From positions 187,198 to 251,197 of the forward strand of contig PDUO01000051.1 in NCBI GenBank assembly GCA_003008705.1: a stretch of DNA of 64,000 nt. Direction: 5' to 3'. Shown here in pieces: positions 8,686 through 19,895 of the stretch (positions within the stretch are counted from its first letter, which is position 1; every line of letters starts with the position of its first letter). The notes under the pieces were generated by a model. The model had not been told where the DNA came from. It saw nothing but the letters and a program-made list of their open reading frames with translations, and did not search any database. The stretch is from Pezicula radicicola. Lineage: Eukaryota > Ascomycota > Leotiomycetes > Helotiales > Dermateaceae. Made by a program: the position numbers and the translations under genes.

Positions 8686-10974
8686 TCACACAATGGTAAT
8701 CTGCACCCTGTCCCCCACTCCCCAAAACCACCGAATCACAACCTCGTACTTGATCCTAAAGAGCCCCACCCTCTCCCAAAGCCTCGAGTCCCCCCTCATC
8801 CTCCTCAGAGCGAGCATCTTGTGAATTGAATAGCGGCTAGCCTCCCGGTCTGTTATGAGGAGGCAGTGGATCGTGCTGCCAGGCTCGATGTGACTCTGCC
8901 CTGCTTCTTCGACTGGCACATCAGGGACCAACATACCCTCAATGCCGTTCCGCGAGCAACTGTATCGACGTGTGGTCCTGCTACCGTGCATGTGCGATTC
9001 TGGATCCGTTGAACTGTCGAAGCGGTAGACTGTCTCGACCAGGCAGCCTCTCAGCGTCAGGAACCCGCCCGTCACCTCTCCCATCTCGTCTGTCGTCTTG
9101 AGCGCCGTCTGCACGTCCAGGATCTCAATCTCTGCCGCCGCCCCTTCCCACACGGGGCGGAGAAATTGCCCGAACTGCACCGCCCCTTCAATGGAGCCCC
9201 ATGACCACGATGGCGCCCGGTACTGCGTTGTGCGACGGCAGTTGGCCGGGTTGCTCGAGTACCACGTCAAGCCATACAGCAGGTCATTCTTCCACAGGCC
9301 CGCCAGGTACGCCGGGTTGGACAGAGGGCGCCATTTCTTTGCCAGGCCGGAGATGGCGGCGAACTTGTCGCTCTCGACCGTCAGCTCGCGCGAGGTGTAC
9401 ATGGTCACGACGGCCTGCCAACTAGCCTCGAGGTCGCGTCCATCGTAGTTTTTGCTGAAGATTCCGCGGTGCCCTTCGGCGAAGTATAGCTTCAGCCCTT
9501 GGTTGCTGCTGGCGTCGTCGCAGCTGCAGGCGACGGCCTCGTTGCACTCCCAATGCAGCTCATCCGGGCCGAAGTGGAGGATACGAGGGGAGAGGAGGTG
9601 CTCCTGGAGAGTCCAACCGCGCGCATGGAGCGGGTAGAGGTCAGGTGAGGGTTTCTCTTCCGTGCTCACGAGGTACATGTGGTCCCTGTCTCTGTGAGCG
9701 AACACCCGCGCGCCAGAAGTAGTAGCAGCAGCAGCAGATTGCAACTCGTAGGTCCGGGGCATGCGAGGGTTGTCCTCAGCAAAAAGGCCCTCGTTGGAGT
9801 TTTTCGCTGTTGTGGCGGCTATGGTGAGGAAAGCGTTTCCATAGACGGTCGCCATGGCCTGGGACTCAGTTTCCCAGTCAGAGCCGTCGTTCTGGACGAT
9901 GCACAGGGAGTCGATCCACAAGTACTTGATCCCAAGCCCGCGCGTCACTTCGATTGCGTCGCGAAAGGTCCTAGGGATGTGTTCCCATGGGATGCCGTTC
10001 AGGCGATCTGATATGTTCTGTGTCACAGTGGTGAGTGGTTGCGTCTGTCCCCAGCAGTGGCTGAGGCACATGTAGGGCGCTCTTATGTTCTTCCCCAGCA
10101 CGAGACGCACTTGGGGTATTCCATTTGAAGTGCTTTCTCCGACGAAGAGAGCTCGTGTTGGTAAGAAGGGTTCAGTCGTGGAATTGTGGCAGCTGGAATG
10201 CTCCGTTTTGCACATGTCTATCCATTGCGGCACCAGCTTCAGACAGCTGGCCATCGAGCAGTCGTATATGAACTCCTTTCTGCCTTTGGCCCCCCACGGT
10301 GAAAGTTGACCTAGAAGAGTCAGCATTGGAAGGGATGACTGACTCTTGCCTCTGGCATGATATATATATTAGAGACAAAAATGGTAATTCATGATTTTAA
10401 GTATCATGAACCAGGTGTGAGAACTTGCTCGCAGCAGTCCAGTTTCCATATAAAAGAGAGTGGTCGTGAGTAAAATAGTAATGAATTTTGCTTTGAGGCA
10501 ACAGAAGAAACACAAACCCTTGCCTAATGAGACCAAAAAAAAAAAAAAAAAAAATATATATATAAACAAGGGCTGTACAGTACCGTCTAGAGTGAAGAAG
10601 ATTATGATCTGACTCGTCTCGTGCCTCGACCCAGCAAAGTACACCTCCAAATCCGTGCTCCCAAGCCGCATGGGCGAAAAACTAAACGTCCCATACCGCT
10701 TCGCATTCTGCCTCTCTCCCATCATCAGAACGGAATCATCGCCCGATCCTCCTCCTCCTCCTCCTCCATCCACCGCCGTCTCCCAAGGAGAATAATTCTC
10801 GACTGTGCCCTGGTCGTCTATCCATCCAGGGACAATGAGCGATGCGGCCTCCATGAGCAAGGAACACGTTGGGCAGCCGCTGCTGGCGGAGTCCTGCAGC
10901 GCGGAGCTGGTCCCTGACACGCCTGACTTCGTGACCACGAGTCCCTCGCAGACGGTGCAAATGGGCGCGGGCAT
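8686..10974 (-). CDS. HET-domain heterokaryon incompatibility protein 1
   Basis: Model complement(join(8686..10310,10584..10974)), 671 aa. The 273-base intron has donor GTACTG at 10583, a CTGAC branch site and TTCTAG acceptor, and restores the frame as TLDG|QLSPWG. The short N-terminal exon has two CxxC pairs (CTVCEG and CPTC). The HET domain lies roughly at residues 200-360 and shows all three signature blocks: YMCLSHCWG, then RDAIEVTRGLGIKYLWID with SLCIVQ, and ARGWTLQEHLLSPR. HET domains resemble TIR folds and trigger incompatibility cell death when activated in fungi. The C-terminal third has the usual APSWSWGSIEG block and ends in VQITIV. The intron includes a run of about 20 A/T bases, which makes it unusually long for this window. 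ATG at 10974 was chosen because the upstream frame has only a TTG. Confidence 0.9.
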
Positions 10975-13311
10975 GACTTCGGTTTGGGGTTGAGGAAGGG
11001 AAAACACGGGGAAAAAGAGATGGCGGTTCAATATCGGCCCAGATACTTATTTATATGTTCTGTTTGTGAACAGCTGTAAAGGATTATAGAGCACAGCATG
11101 CTGAGAGAGCAGCAACGACCACTGTCTGTCATTAGAGATGTATTGAGGCTGAACCAGCGCTAATCTATCTCATGCATCCCCCCCAATGGCTTAATTTCTG
11201 AACCCGGATAGGCCAGGCGCTAGCTGTCGGCACTCGGTTGTCAGCGCTACAGGGCTGTAAGTAAGGAATTCCCTGTCAGGCAGCCGCAATTTCCTGTTGT
11301 GAAATTGACGTGATTTGATGGGAGTTAAACGCCGAGTAAACATACTGTATATGCACGTAACCCTCCAAGAAAACAGTGACGTACGAGGCTTCGGTATCGT
11401 CTCTACAGTACTGGGCGGTCATCATTTTTCGACATTATACTATGTTATTTCAAGTGCTTCTTCTAGCAGTAGTATTCAAGGTGCACGACTGTGTATAATA
11501 GCACCCCCAACCCTAACACTAACACTAACACCGACACCATGCCTAGCGTATGCGGTCCTCTCTTCCTTTGCTCAGTTCTTGGCGGTTGTTTATAACAGCG
11601 CCCTCCTCACCGCGATGCATTTTGAATTAGGTTTAGGGATCTTATTCATCGGTGTTTGCTGGCAGATTCTTTCTCGAATATAACCAAGACAGATCATCTG
11701 GAACGTCAACGGTATCGTTGTTGTCAGTGGAGGAGATAGCGCGTAGATCTGCTGTACATTAGGTAAGAGTTCATGCCACTAGGAATGGCCCACCCCCCTA
11801 AAATACACTGAAATATATACTTTTTAAAACTATATAGTATACTAACAACTAATTTAAATAATATAAAATTTAAGATTCTAATAGAAATTTACTTAAATAT
11901 ATATATATTATCTAATTATAATATTTATTCTAATATAAGTTGTTTTATATATTCCTAAAGATAATAGATTCTAATTTTTATAATTTTTATATATAAATTA
12001 AGTAATTTTAAATGATTTTTTAACTTCTTCCTAAATATTCTTTTATAACTTTTATATTAAATAGTTAAATTAAATTTTAAATTGAGTATGATAGCCCATC
12101 CACCTGCACCACTGTATCGGTCCCCCGAAAGGCTGAAGGGAGAGCTCTCATTAATTAAAATACGGCGTCCGCGGGAACTTCAGCTCCAGTATCCTCAACA
12201 TACCCGTTCTTAAGATACAGGATAAAGCATCTTCCCCAAGGAAGCGATAAACCTGTTCAATCGTAGTCCGAATCCTTCTTCTAATAGGGATCATGTCTCC
12301 TTAGGTAATATTCCTCCGTCAACCGCTCGTCCTCCTCCTCCCGCTCTCTCTACCAATCGAAGAGGAGCTGTTCATTATTATACGTGTTACAATCCTCTTC
12401 ATTATCAAATTTGACTCGGTCGTTATAACTAATCGAAACTTTTCTTCGGGAGTTTTATAACCTCAACGGTCCATCCACAGTCGTGCATCTTTATCAGATC
12501 ACTTAGATCTACATGTCAGACGGGAGTTTCCGATAACAGGCTTGAAAAACATACCTCATCCGTAACTCAAATATTTCCTTGACTCGTAGTAACTCCACAG
12601 CTTGTATGTGAAATACCCTACTCAACCTAAGGTCGACGCTAGTTTCCCACATTCAGAGCATTCCGATCTGTAATCCTCGCTTATCTACACGAACCCTTCC
12701 CTTTGTAAGATGCTTGGCGTGAGATGCTGGTGGGCTTAAGTACACCACTAGATCTAAATTGGTTCGAGCAGAGCAAGTATTTGACAGGCTTTGTCGCTCA
12801 TCGCGTGGTCTACCATTCAGAACGACACGACCGGTCTCAACCTGCTGTCCTTTGGCCTTCAACTTCTCGTGCGTTCTGCTTGTCTATACCTAGCGGAGGA
12901 CAGGTGCGGATAATTCGGCCTAAGATCGAAATCTTTGATTTTTCCATCTCTGTATCTGGCCTATAGAGACCGATACGCGTTTCAGTTGTAAGGTTTAATG
13001 CTCCACCGTCGCCAATCATCCTCGATTATCCAAGCTTTGAATGGCAACCAGCCTGCTCAAATAGCTAACACCACAATTACAAAGATTGTTCGTATATACT
13101 GCCTGTCAACTCCTTCACCTTACTAGCTTCCATTGCCGTATCATACCTTCACGTCACGCTGCCATCTGCCTGACAGATTCACTCACTAACAGGGGGGACT
13201 GCCTACAAATATTAGCAAAAATAGTGCAAGTGCAAGGTGTGTTTACCGCTTACTATATAAAAGCAAGGATCGTATAAAGGAGGATAGTAGGGAGAGGATA
13301 ATTATGATTAC
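10975..13311. other. intergenic with an AT-rich island, no gene recognised
   Basis: From about 11800 to 12085 the sequence is almost pure A/T (RIP-like). At 11503-11535 there is a short degenerate CCCTAACACTAACACTAAC tract. From 12100 to 12650 the reverse strand resembles a decayed coding sequence rich in Glu/Arg codons but with many stops; I could not identify it. Confidence 0.45.
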
Positions 13312-16300
13312 TTAAGATGGGGTTCTATAGGACTCTAAAAACTTCTTCACTACCTCATGCCCTCCCTTTGCTGCCAAGTGTAGAGCTGTGCATCCATGCT
13401 CATCCGTCGCATCAACGTTTACCTTTCCCTCAACTACTAGTAGCCTTACTACTACCTCATGCCCTCCCTTTGCCGCCATGTGTAGTACTGTCGGTCTGAC
13501 GTCTGCCTTCCACTCAAACATTAGTAGCCTCGCCACCACCTCGTGCCCTTTCAATGCCGCTAAATGTAGCGCTGTCCTCATACTATTGTCTTTTAGGTTA
13601 ACGTCCGCTTTTCCCTCAATTACAAGCAGCCTCGCTATTACCTCATGCCCTTCTATTGCTGCCAAGTGTAGCGCCGTCCATCCATACTCATCCTTTGCAT
13701 TAACCTTTACCTTTCCTTCAACTAATAGCAGCCTCGCTACTGCCTCGTGCCCTCCCTTTGCTGCCAAGTGTAGCGCCGTCCATCTATACCCATTCTTTGC
13801 ATTAACGTTCGCCTTTCCCTCTACTACTAGCAGCCTCGCTACTACCTCATGCCCTCCTATTGCTGCTATATGTAGCGCCGTTAATCGGTTTATATCTTCT
13901 AGGTTAACGTCTGCCTTTCCCTCAACTACTAGTAGCCTTACTACAGTCTCGTGCCCTCCCTCTGCTGCCTTGTATAGCGCCGTCCTTCTGCTTTTGTCTT
14001 CTAGGTTAACGTCTGCCTTTCCCTCAACTACTAGTAGCCTNNCTACNGNCTCGTGCCCTCCCTTTGCNGCCNAGTGNAGCGCCGTCCATCTATACCCATT
14101 CTTTGCATTAACGTTCGCCTTTCCCTCTACTACTAGCAGCCTCGCTACTACCTCATGCCCTCCTATTGCTGCTATATGTAGCGCCGTTAATCGGTTTATA
14201 TCTTCTAGGTTAACGTCTGCCTTTCCCTCAACTACTAGTAGCCTTACTACAGTCTCGTGCCCTCCCTCTGCTGCCTTGTATAGCGCCGTCCTTCTGCTTT
14301 TGTCTTCTAGGTTAACGTCCACCTTTCCCTCAACTACTAGTAGCCTCGCTACTGCCTCGTGCCCTCCCTTTGCCGCCCAGTGCAGCGCCGTCCATCCGTC
14401 TCCGTCCCTCGCGCGCTTCGCATCGACGTCCACCCCAGCTGACAACAATACTCCAACTGCTGTAGAAAACCCGTTCCGAGCTGCAGTATATAAAATTTTG
14501 TTTCTAAGGTCCCTTGCTGCTACACCCCGTTTATTGCTTAAGAGAACTTTATTCAAGTTTGAATTAACCCAGCTCTCCAGCAAGTAAACGTCAGGATTAC
14601 AAGTTAATTCGTCAATGAATTGGGAGGTGATACCTCGAATGTTCACATCTCGCTGAGAGCCGTCGATATGATGTTGGAGATGGCACAGAGCATAGTTTGC
14701 CAATGGCATTTTGTCCAGGCGTTCTGCATAGCGTTCGAAGTCCTCCGAAGTCCAAGATTTAACATCCGGTAGTCTCCTCACCAAAGTGATATTTGTGGTA
14801 CGAAGCATGAGATACCGAATATAAGTCCAGACTTTGGTATCCAGTTGTCTCCCCGCCAAGGTGGTATTTGCGAAACAAAGCATGAGATACCGGATACAAG
14901 CCAAAAATATAGAAGTGTGGGCATCTCTCTCGCATATCTTGAACCCGGACTCTGCCACATATCCATTAGGATCAAGGAAAAATTCGCGGACGGTTTGATG
15001 TATAAACTGGACTGTCCGATTTCCTGCAGATGTGTTAGTGTGAGAGTTTGAAGAGTCGGGGGCCAATCTAGTGCCAGTACCATGGTGTTCCTTGATTTCT
15101 AGGAAATTGCCCCCACAAGAAATGATACGTTGCACGGCCGGAATATAGCTCTGAAAAAAGCTATCTAAAGCAACAAGCTTGGTGTTAGAAACATCCAGAG
15201 TACCAAGAGCGTGGAGTAGTTCGTTCACTGTAAGAGGCCGTTTTGCGAAGAGAACGAATTGGAACATTTTTATCGCATCTCGATGGTTTGACTCCTGCTG
15301 CCTTATTTTCTGTAACATGCGCTTGTAGAAGTCCACTAGCTCTGTTGGAAGCTGTCGGAGGAATTCTAAGACTTCTTTCTCAGAATGGCCCCTCGCGTGA
15401 TACTCCACTAGTTCCTCTCCAACTAGTTTTACCCATATGAATACTCCCTGGGCATTGTCAACAATGTACTTCGTCGTTTTGTCGAGGACAGTTGTAAGAT
15501 TGAGGCCTTTTAGGAAGGACGACGCAAAATTACTAATATCAGATCTAGTATTGTCTTGTAGTCTTATGAAATTGCTTATATCGCCTCTGCGAAGTTCGAG
15601 CTGCTCTACTGGCCGACTTGCAACGAATACCTTCACAGTGCAATCTTTCGCGCTAGAACAAAGTTCGAACAATAAGTCGAGTATATCGCGCCTGTCATTT
15701 TGCCCGGACTCATCAATAGCGTCAATGATTAGATAGAATTGTCTCACTGACAAGTGATGTTGTAGTAATTTGAGGACTGTCTTCAGCGATGCATAGTCCC
15801 AATCAACGGAACGTCCACGGCGACGCTGATCCCGATACTTAGTTTGAAAGCGGCCGTAAAAAAAGGCCTCGTCCTGGCGTATAATATCGTAGAGAATTGA
15901 CCGAAGCATGCTGTAGTGACTCTTCTGAAGCTCACCCTCTCTCTCGCTGTAAAAGAATCTAGCTACAACAGCCGAATTTGCAGCTGTGTGCCGTTTCATA
16001 AGATTATCATTGAAATATCTTGTAAGGGTGCTTTTGCCACTGCCGGATTTGCCTTCGAGAAGTAGAAGACGAGAAGAGGGTGATGCTGACCATGCTTCGT
16101 AATCTGGGTGCGTCCAGAGCCACTCAAAGGAACCTTCGCACTCTTTCGAAATTTTGTAGATGCGCGTGTTGTCGAATTTAAGACTTGAAAGGCACTCTTT
16201 AAACTCGTTAGCGAGAGTGATAGTGTGAAAATATAGGAGCAGTCTAACCTTCCCGTTCCTTATCGTATTCAATACCAGGAAGTCCACCAAACACCACCTT

Positions 16301-17334
16301 GATATCGGCCTGTGGTCGGCTTGTAAGCAAAATCTTAACCTTCGAGGTTCGTTGCTGTATATCTTCAACGAACGCACAGACTCCCCTGATGAAATGGTCT
16401 CTCTGGTCGCTAACTTTGTCCAATCCATCGACAATAAGCGACAAGCCTCGTTGCTCTTCGTTACGAGTACGTAAGACTGCGCGTAAAGCAATCAAAAGCT
16501 CATTCACTGGAGCATCGAGAAATTTCTTGACCATTGTACCTGGAAGATCTTCCTTGCGAAACCCTCGTTCTTTCCAACTAGAAGCTCCACCCTTCTTGAA
16601 AGCCTCCTCAACAAGACTACCTAGGAAACTTTGGATGATCAAGTCCCTCTTGTCCATCGGTGAAGAACAGACTATCTGGTTGACGAGTGTATGAACGAAA
16701 TGAACGAAATTATTGACTTCCCGGTCTGCAGAAGAGAAAAAAAAGTACAGAACGAAATTGTCTGTCTCCGAGGCTGCAGTCTTTTCCTGGTCCACAATAT
16801 ATAACGAGACCTGATCGATGTTGCGATCGGGAAGACCAGACAGCCAAAGCACCTGGGAACCCTTGGAAGAGCTCCATTGCTCAAAGTCGATATTCCCAAA
16901 GATCCAGGAAAATATCGGATCGCGGCGGTCCAGAGATGTTTTCATGGATGTTTTCATGGATATGTACTTGTCTTGGTCCACTACTGATAGCATTGAAAGG
17001 AACTGATCCGGATTCATATCGTCAATCGCGGACCGAAGCGCTTCCTTTGTCAAATGAAGGGTCAGGATCAGGCCGCAAATCTCCATTCATGTTGCCAAGA
17101 AAAGGTTAACATACATAAATAGTATGCCGATCAACAACTGGTGCGTGACCGTTCCCTAGCAAAGTCAGTCTCGTAATAGCTCAGTTGCGGAATTAAACGT
17201 CTTTTTACAGGAGTCTGACGAAGAGTGAGTATTCAAGGTAACCTACCATATATATTATATGTATCTCCATATTGTGCACTCGCACTGCCTTTGGCTACAT
17301 TGCCAGTGTAGGTTTTTTGCGGTATATCAAACAT
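13312..17334 (-). CDS. NLR-type protein: N-terminal HET-s-like amyloid motif, two NACHT-like NTPase domains, C-terminal ankyrin repeats
   Basis: Model complement(join(13312..16196,16249..17044,17115..17155,17247..17334)), 1269 aa in frame throughout. The first exon (ATG at 17334) encodes a motif TGNVAKGSASAQYGDTY matching the motif in the neighbouring HET-s-like gene, the arrangement known for NWD2/HET-S. Introns: 17156..17246 (GTAGGT, CTGAC, GCTAG), 17045..17114 (GTATGT, CTGAC, AAAG), 16197..16248 (GTTAGA, GCTAAC, AAAG). NTPase 1 (about residues 90-300) has a broken P-loop (SGLPDRNIDQVS) but keeps LIVDGLDKVSD and ILLTSRP. NTPase 2 has an intact P-loop (EGKSGSGKSTL), LIIDAIDES and VFVASRP. 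About eleven ankyrin repeats with the WTALHLAAKGGHE core follow. The inferred job is a sensor that binds a ligand through the repeats, oligomerises, and templates amyloid folding of an effector. The two 5' exons are the least certain part; a start at the ATG at 17086 is the alternative. Confidence 0.85.
13775..14322. repeat. 306-base-period near-identical ankyrin repeat block
   Basis: About 242 bases from 13775 recur without visible change from 14081, offset by 306 bases, which is three ankyrin units of 34 codons. Ambiguous bases (N) at 14041-14077 sit exactly in this array, pointing to unresolved copy variation in the assembly. Confidence 0.9.
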
Positions 17335-18462
17335 TTGCTCTCGTTGTTTTCAAGCACAGGTGATATTATTTTGGCGGAAAGGGGGAAAATCAAGAGGGTT
17401 CATGTAAAATAGCTCATTCATGAAGATAACCTTTCTCTGAACGCTCCTTTTCAAATGAAGCTGAAGGTGACTTCGGTTTATTTTTTAAGAGCAGCCATTT
17501 GTTGCATTGGAACTGACTCCCTGGTAGATATTGGACCAGCATTTTTTGCGGAAGGGCATATTAAGATCGGCCATCTTTCAACCTAGAATAGTAAATACCC
17601 CCGCATGCAGCAGTGATAGGACAGGAACTATTGGCCAACCGATACTCACAGAGATTCTGTCGCTAAAATCTTACAAATTGCTCAGCAAGCCCATTCGCAT
17701 AAAAAGAAATATACACAAAAAGGAATATACACAAAAAGCATCTGGGCAGCTCAGTACAGAGCCCATCTTGGAGGGTTGGATTCTTGGCTTATTGGATGTG
17801 CCTCCCAGGTCTGGAGTCGGTGTGAACCTTGACACGATATGCAGGTTTCGCTCAAATCGAGGGCATAGGCAACTCTTAGATTTAAGATGCATTTGAAGCG
17901 TTAACTGACAGCTAAAGAAACCAACATCGAATCTAGGCACACTCTCTTCGAAGTTAGGAGTACCGCTAAGTGTCGCAAAGTGCCTGATTCGGTTCCCAGC
18001 TAATAGTTTCTTTATCATCTTATCATTGTCCTATGCTGCGATATCAAGTGCTCTCAGAAGATGTCAGCACCTCTCCGCCAACAAGCTTTCCCATGTCCAG
18101 CCTCCCTTCATGAACCTGGTATGTGCAGCGCGGGATAGTCCGGTTTCACAGCCGCGGTCAAGCCCCCCCGCTGTGACTCTTCTCATTCACTGCATGGTGG
18201 CTTATAGGGTTCCATTTACAGCCCTAACAAGCTACGCCACCGACTGGGTCTTTGAGGGAAATATTTGCGTAGCTAACCGGTCAACCTCATTGGGATATTG
18301 GTGCTGACTGCGTCAGGCCGCCAGAATATACATTACAAAAGCCCGCGTTGCACGTTCAGCTGACTGGAAAGTAATTCGTGCGGGCTTATTGCCATTCCAT
18401 TCTACCATATTTTGTGAGAGAATTCTATATTGATATCTCTTTGTATTTTTTACCTTCAAGAA
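17335..18462. promoter_or_regulatory. divergent intergenic region between NLR and HET-s-like gene
   Basis: About 1.1 kb with no supported gene. It contains a short direct repeat of AATATACACAAAAAG at about 17707-17739. As the two flanking genes diverge, it should hold both promoters. Confidence 0.4.
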
Positions 18463-19362
18463 ATGGCAGAAGCCGCCGGACTCGTCATCGGCGCCGTCAG
18501 CCTCACGGCCCTCTTTGACAGCGTTATCAATTGTTTTGAGCGCTTCCAGGTGGGAAAGGAGTTCAACGAAACCTACCAACGCTATCTCCTGCAGCTCAAG
18601 GTCCTGAAGCTGCGGCTTCAACGCTGGCGTGATGCCGTCACCAAGCTCGACGACCCTCCCGTGAAAGACACCCACGGATCTCTCGTGGAACGGTACCTAA
18701 GCGACATCGAAGACCTGTTCAAAAAGGAGGAGAAGTTGTCCTAGCACTATAAGTCAGAGAATACTGGAACTGGACCCGATGACAATATCGGCAACTGGCT
18801 GGTGAAAGCCTTGCGACGTCTTTCGTAGAAGCACCGGGGAACTACTCCGCCGATTCGGGACCAGTTTCGATGGGCCATCCGGGGAAAGAACGAATTTGAA
18901 CGGCTAGTCTTCAGCATCTCCGCTCAAGTGGCGAATTTGGAGCAGATCATTCCGACGCACGAGCTGGAGCGACTACTGAACAAGATGCGACTCGAGGATG
19001 CAGACGACATCGGGAAGCAACCCGAAGCTAACAAGAAAGATATCCAGCTTCTCCAGGAAACTGCTATGACCCTGGACCAGAAATTCGCCGATTTTGTAAA
19101 GGTCCGCGTCGGCCATGAGTACATTGGAAATATCGCAGAGGATCGGGCGATGCTGCACTAGGGAGACTTGGTTTCGCCGAATTATCATGGCCAGGCTATC
19201 GCGCCGGGAAACTCGTACAGGGAGAATGTAGCAAAGGGGAATGCGAGAGTCACGCAAGGGACTTCGTATGGATATAATCCTTTTGCGCCGCCGAACGTCA
19301 ACAGGGGGAGTGTAGAAAGGGAGAATGTGAAAGTCGCGGGAGCACCTTCGCATAGTGAATAG
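18463..19362 (+). pseudogene. HET-s-like protein (HeLo domain plus C-terminal amyloid motifs), broken by three in-frame TAG codons
   Basis: One continuous 900-base frame (299 codons, against 289 in Podospora HET-s). The N-terminus MAEAAGLVIGAVSLTALFDS and INCFERFQVGKEF, then YLLQLKVLKLRLQRW, match the HeLo pore-forming domain of HET-s/HET-S (family residues GIVAGALNVAGLFN and LRLDIAKARLSRW). The C-terminus has two HET-s-related amyloid motifs: one at GNIAEDRAML continuing past a stop into GDLVSPNY, and one at ENVAKGNARVTQGTSYG. TAG codons at 18742, 18826 and 19159 all fall where CAG would fit, so single C-to-T changes at CpA explain all of them. There is no frameshift. The start at 18463 fits the HET-s N-terminus. 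It is divergent from the NLR whose first exon carries the same motif. As read, only an 93-residue HeLo fragment could be made, unless stops are read through or transcripts are edited. Confidence 0.85.
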
Positions 19363-19856
19363 TAAAGAGGCGGTTTTACTTTGATAGTCCAGAAATAATA
19401 AAGTTAACACTCGTACTACAGTTGCATCACTCTATGGTTCTTAATGTAGATCAAAAAATTACCTAAATGCGCTAATGGTGTGTATCCAAATGCTAAGTAT
19501 GAACCGAAGTTTGGTGCATTTACTCTTAACACACTTTCGATTTATATATCCTGATAACCGGGTCATCGTCAGCCACACGCTTCGCCTCTCACTTCATTAC
19601 CAGAAGCGCTCTAGTCCGGAAGTGTCTCTAATCTCTTCCGCTTCTTGATTCCGGGAGTGATTGGATGCTTGCCAAGCGATCCCAGCTGTTGCGCTTTGGC
19701 CTCTGCTAAGTTTTCGTTGGCACTAGAACCGAAGATCTTCAACAACCGTAAGCAGGCGCGAATCGCATCTGCGCCCGTGGCGTTTTGGCAGTGGACGGTG
19801 CCTTAGCGAGCGGTAGCGACCGCCAACCTTCGCAATGGCCCAGTACTGATGTCAAA
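19363..19856. other. spacer with a possible decayed reverse-strand exon
   Basis: The reverse strand from about 19795 to 19615 reads open (GADAIRACLRLLKIFG, ENLAEAKAQQLGSLG, ending shortly after KKRKRLETLPD). It may be the tail of a gene cut by the transposon inserted at 19857, but I do not recognise it. Confidence 0.3.
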
Positions 19857-19858
19857 TA

Positions 19859-19895
19859 CGGAGGTCACGGCAAAAAGTCATCGAACGCCAAGACT
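19859..19895 (+). repeat. left terminal inverted repeat of the Tc1/mariner element
   Basis: Exact inverted match to 21432-21468, preceded by TA. Confidence 0.9.

Noticed and set aside
10533..10565. A-tract and TATATATA run as a possible retroposon tail
   Set aside because: It lies inside the HET gene intron with no inserted gene copy or target duplication beside it.
11503..11535. telomere-like CCCTAACACTAAC tract
   Set aside because: Too short and irregular, and the window continues with genes on both sides; not a telomere.
13388..14587. 399-codon open frame on the plus strand
   Set aside because: It is the antisense shadow of the ankyrin repeat array: its periodic Ser/Thr-rich sequence repeats with the same 34-codon unit, and the opposite strand carries clear ankyrin motifs.
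16197..16491. start of the long ankyrin-NACHT frame at 16491
   Set aside because: The part above 16197 is intron and out-of-frame overlap; the coding sequence enters by splicing from 16249.
17531..18018. overlapping frames on both strands between the NLR and the HET-s-like gene
   Set aside because: Neither shows a motif, and the region is expected to be promoter for two divergent genes.
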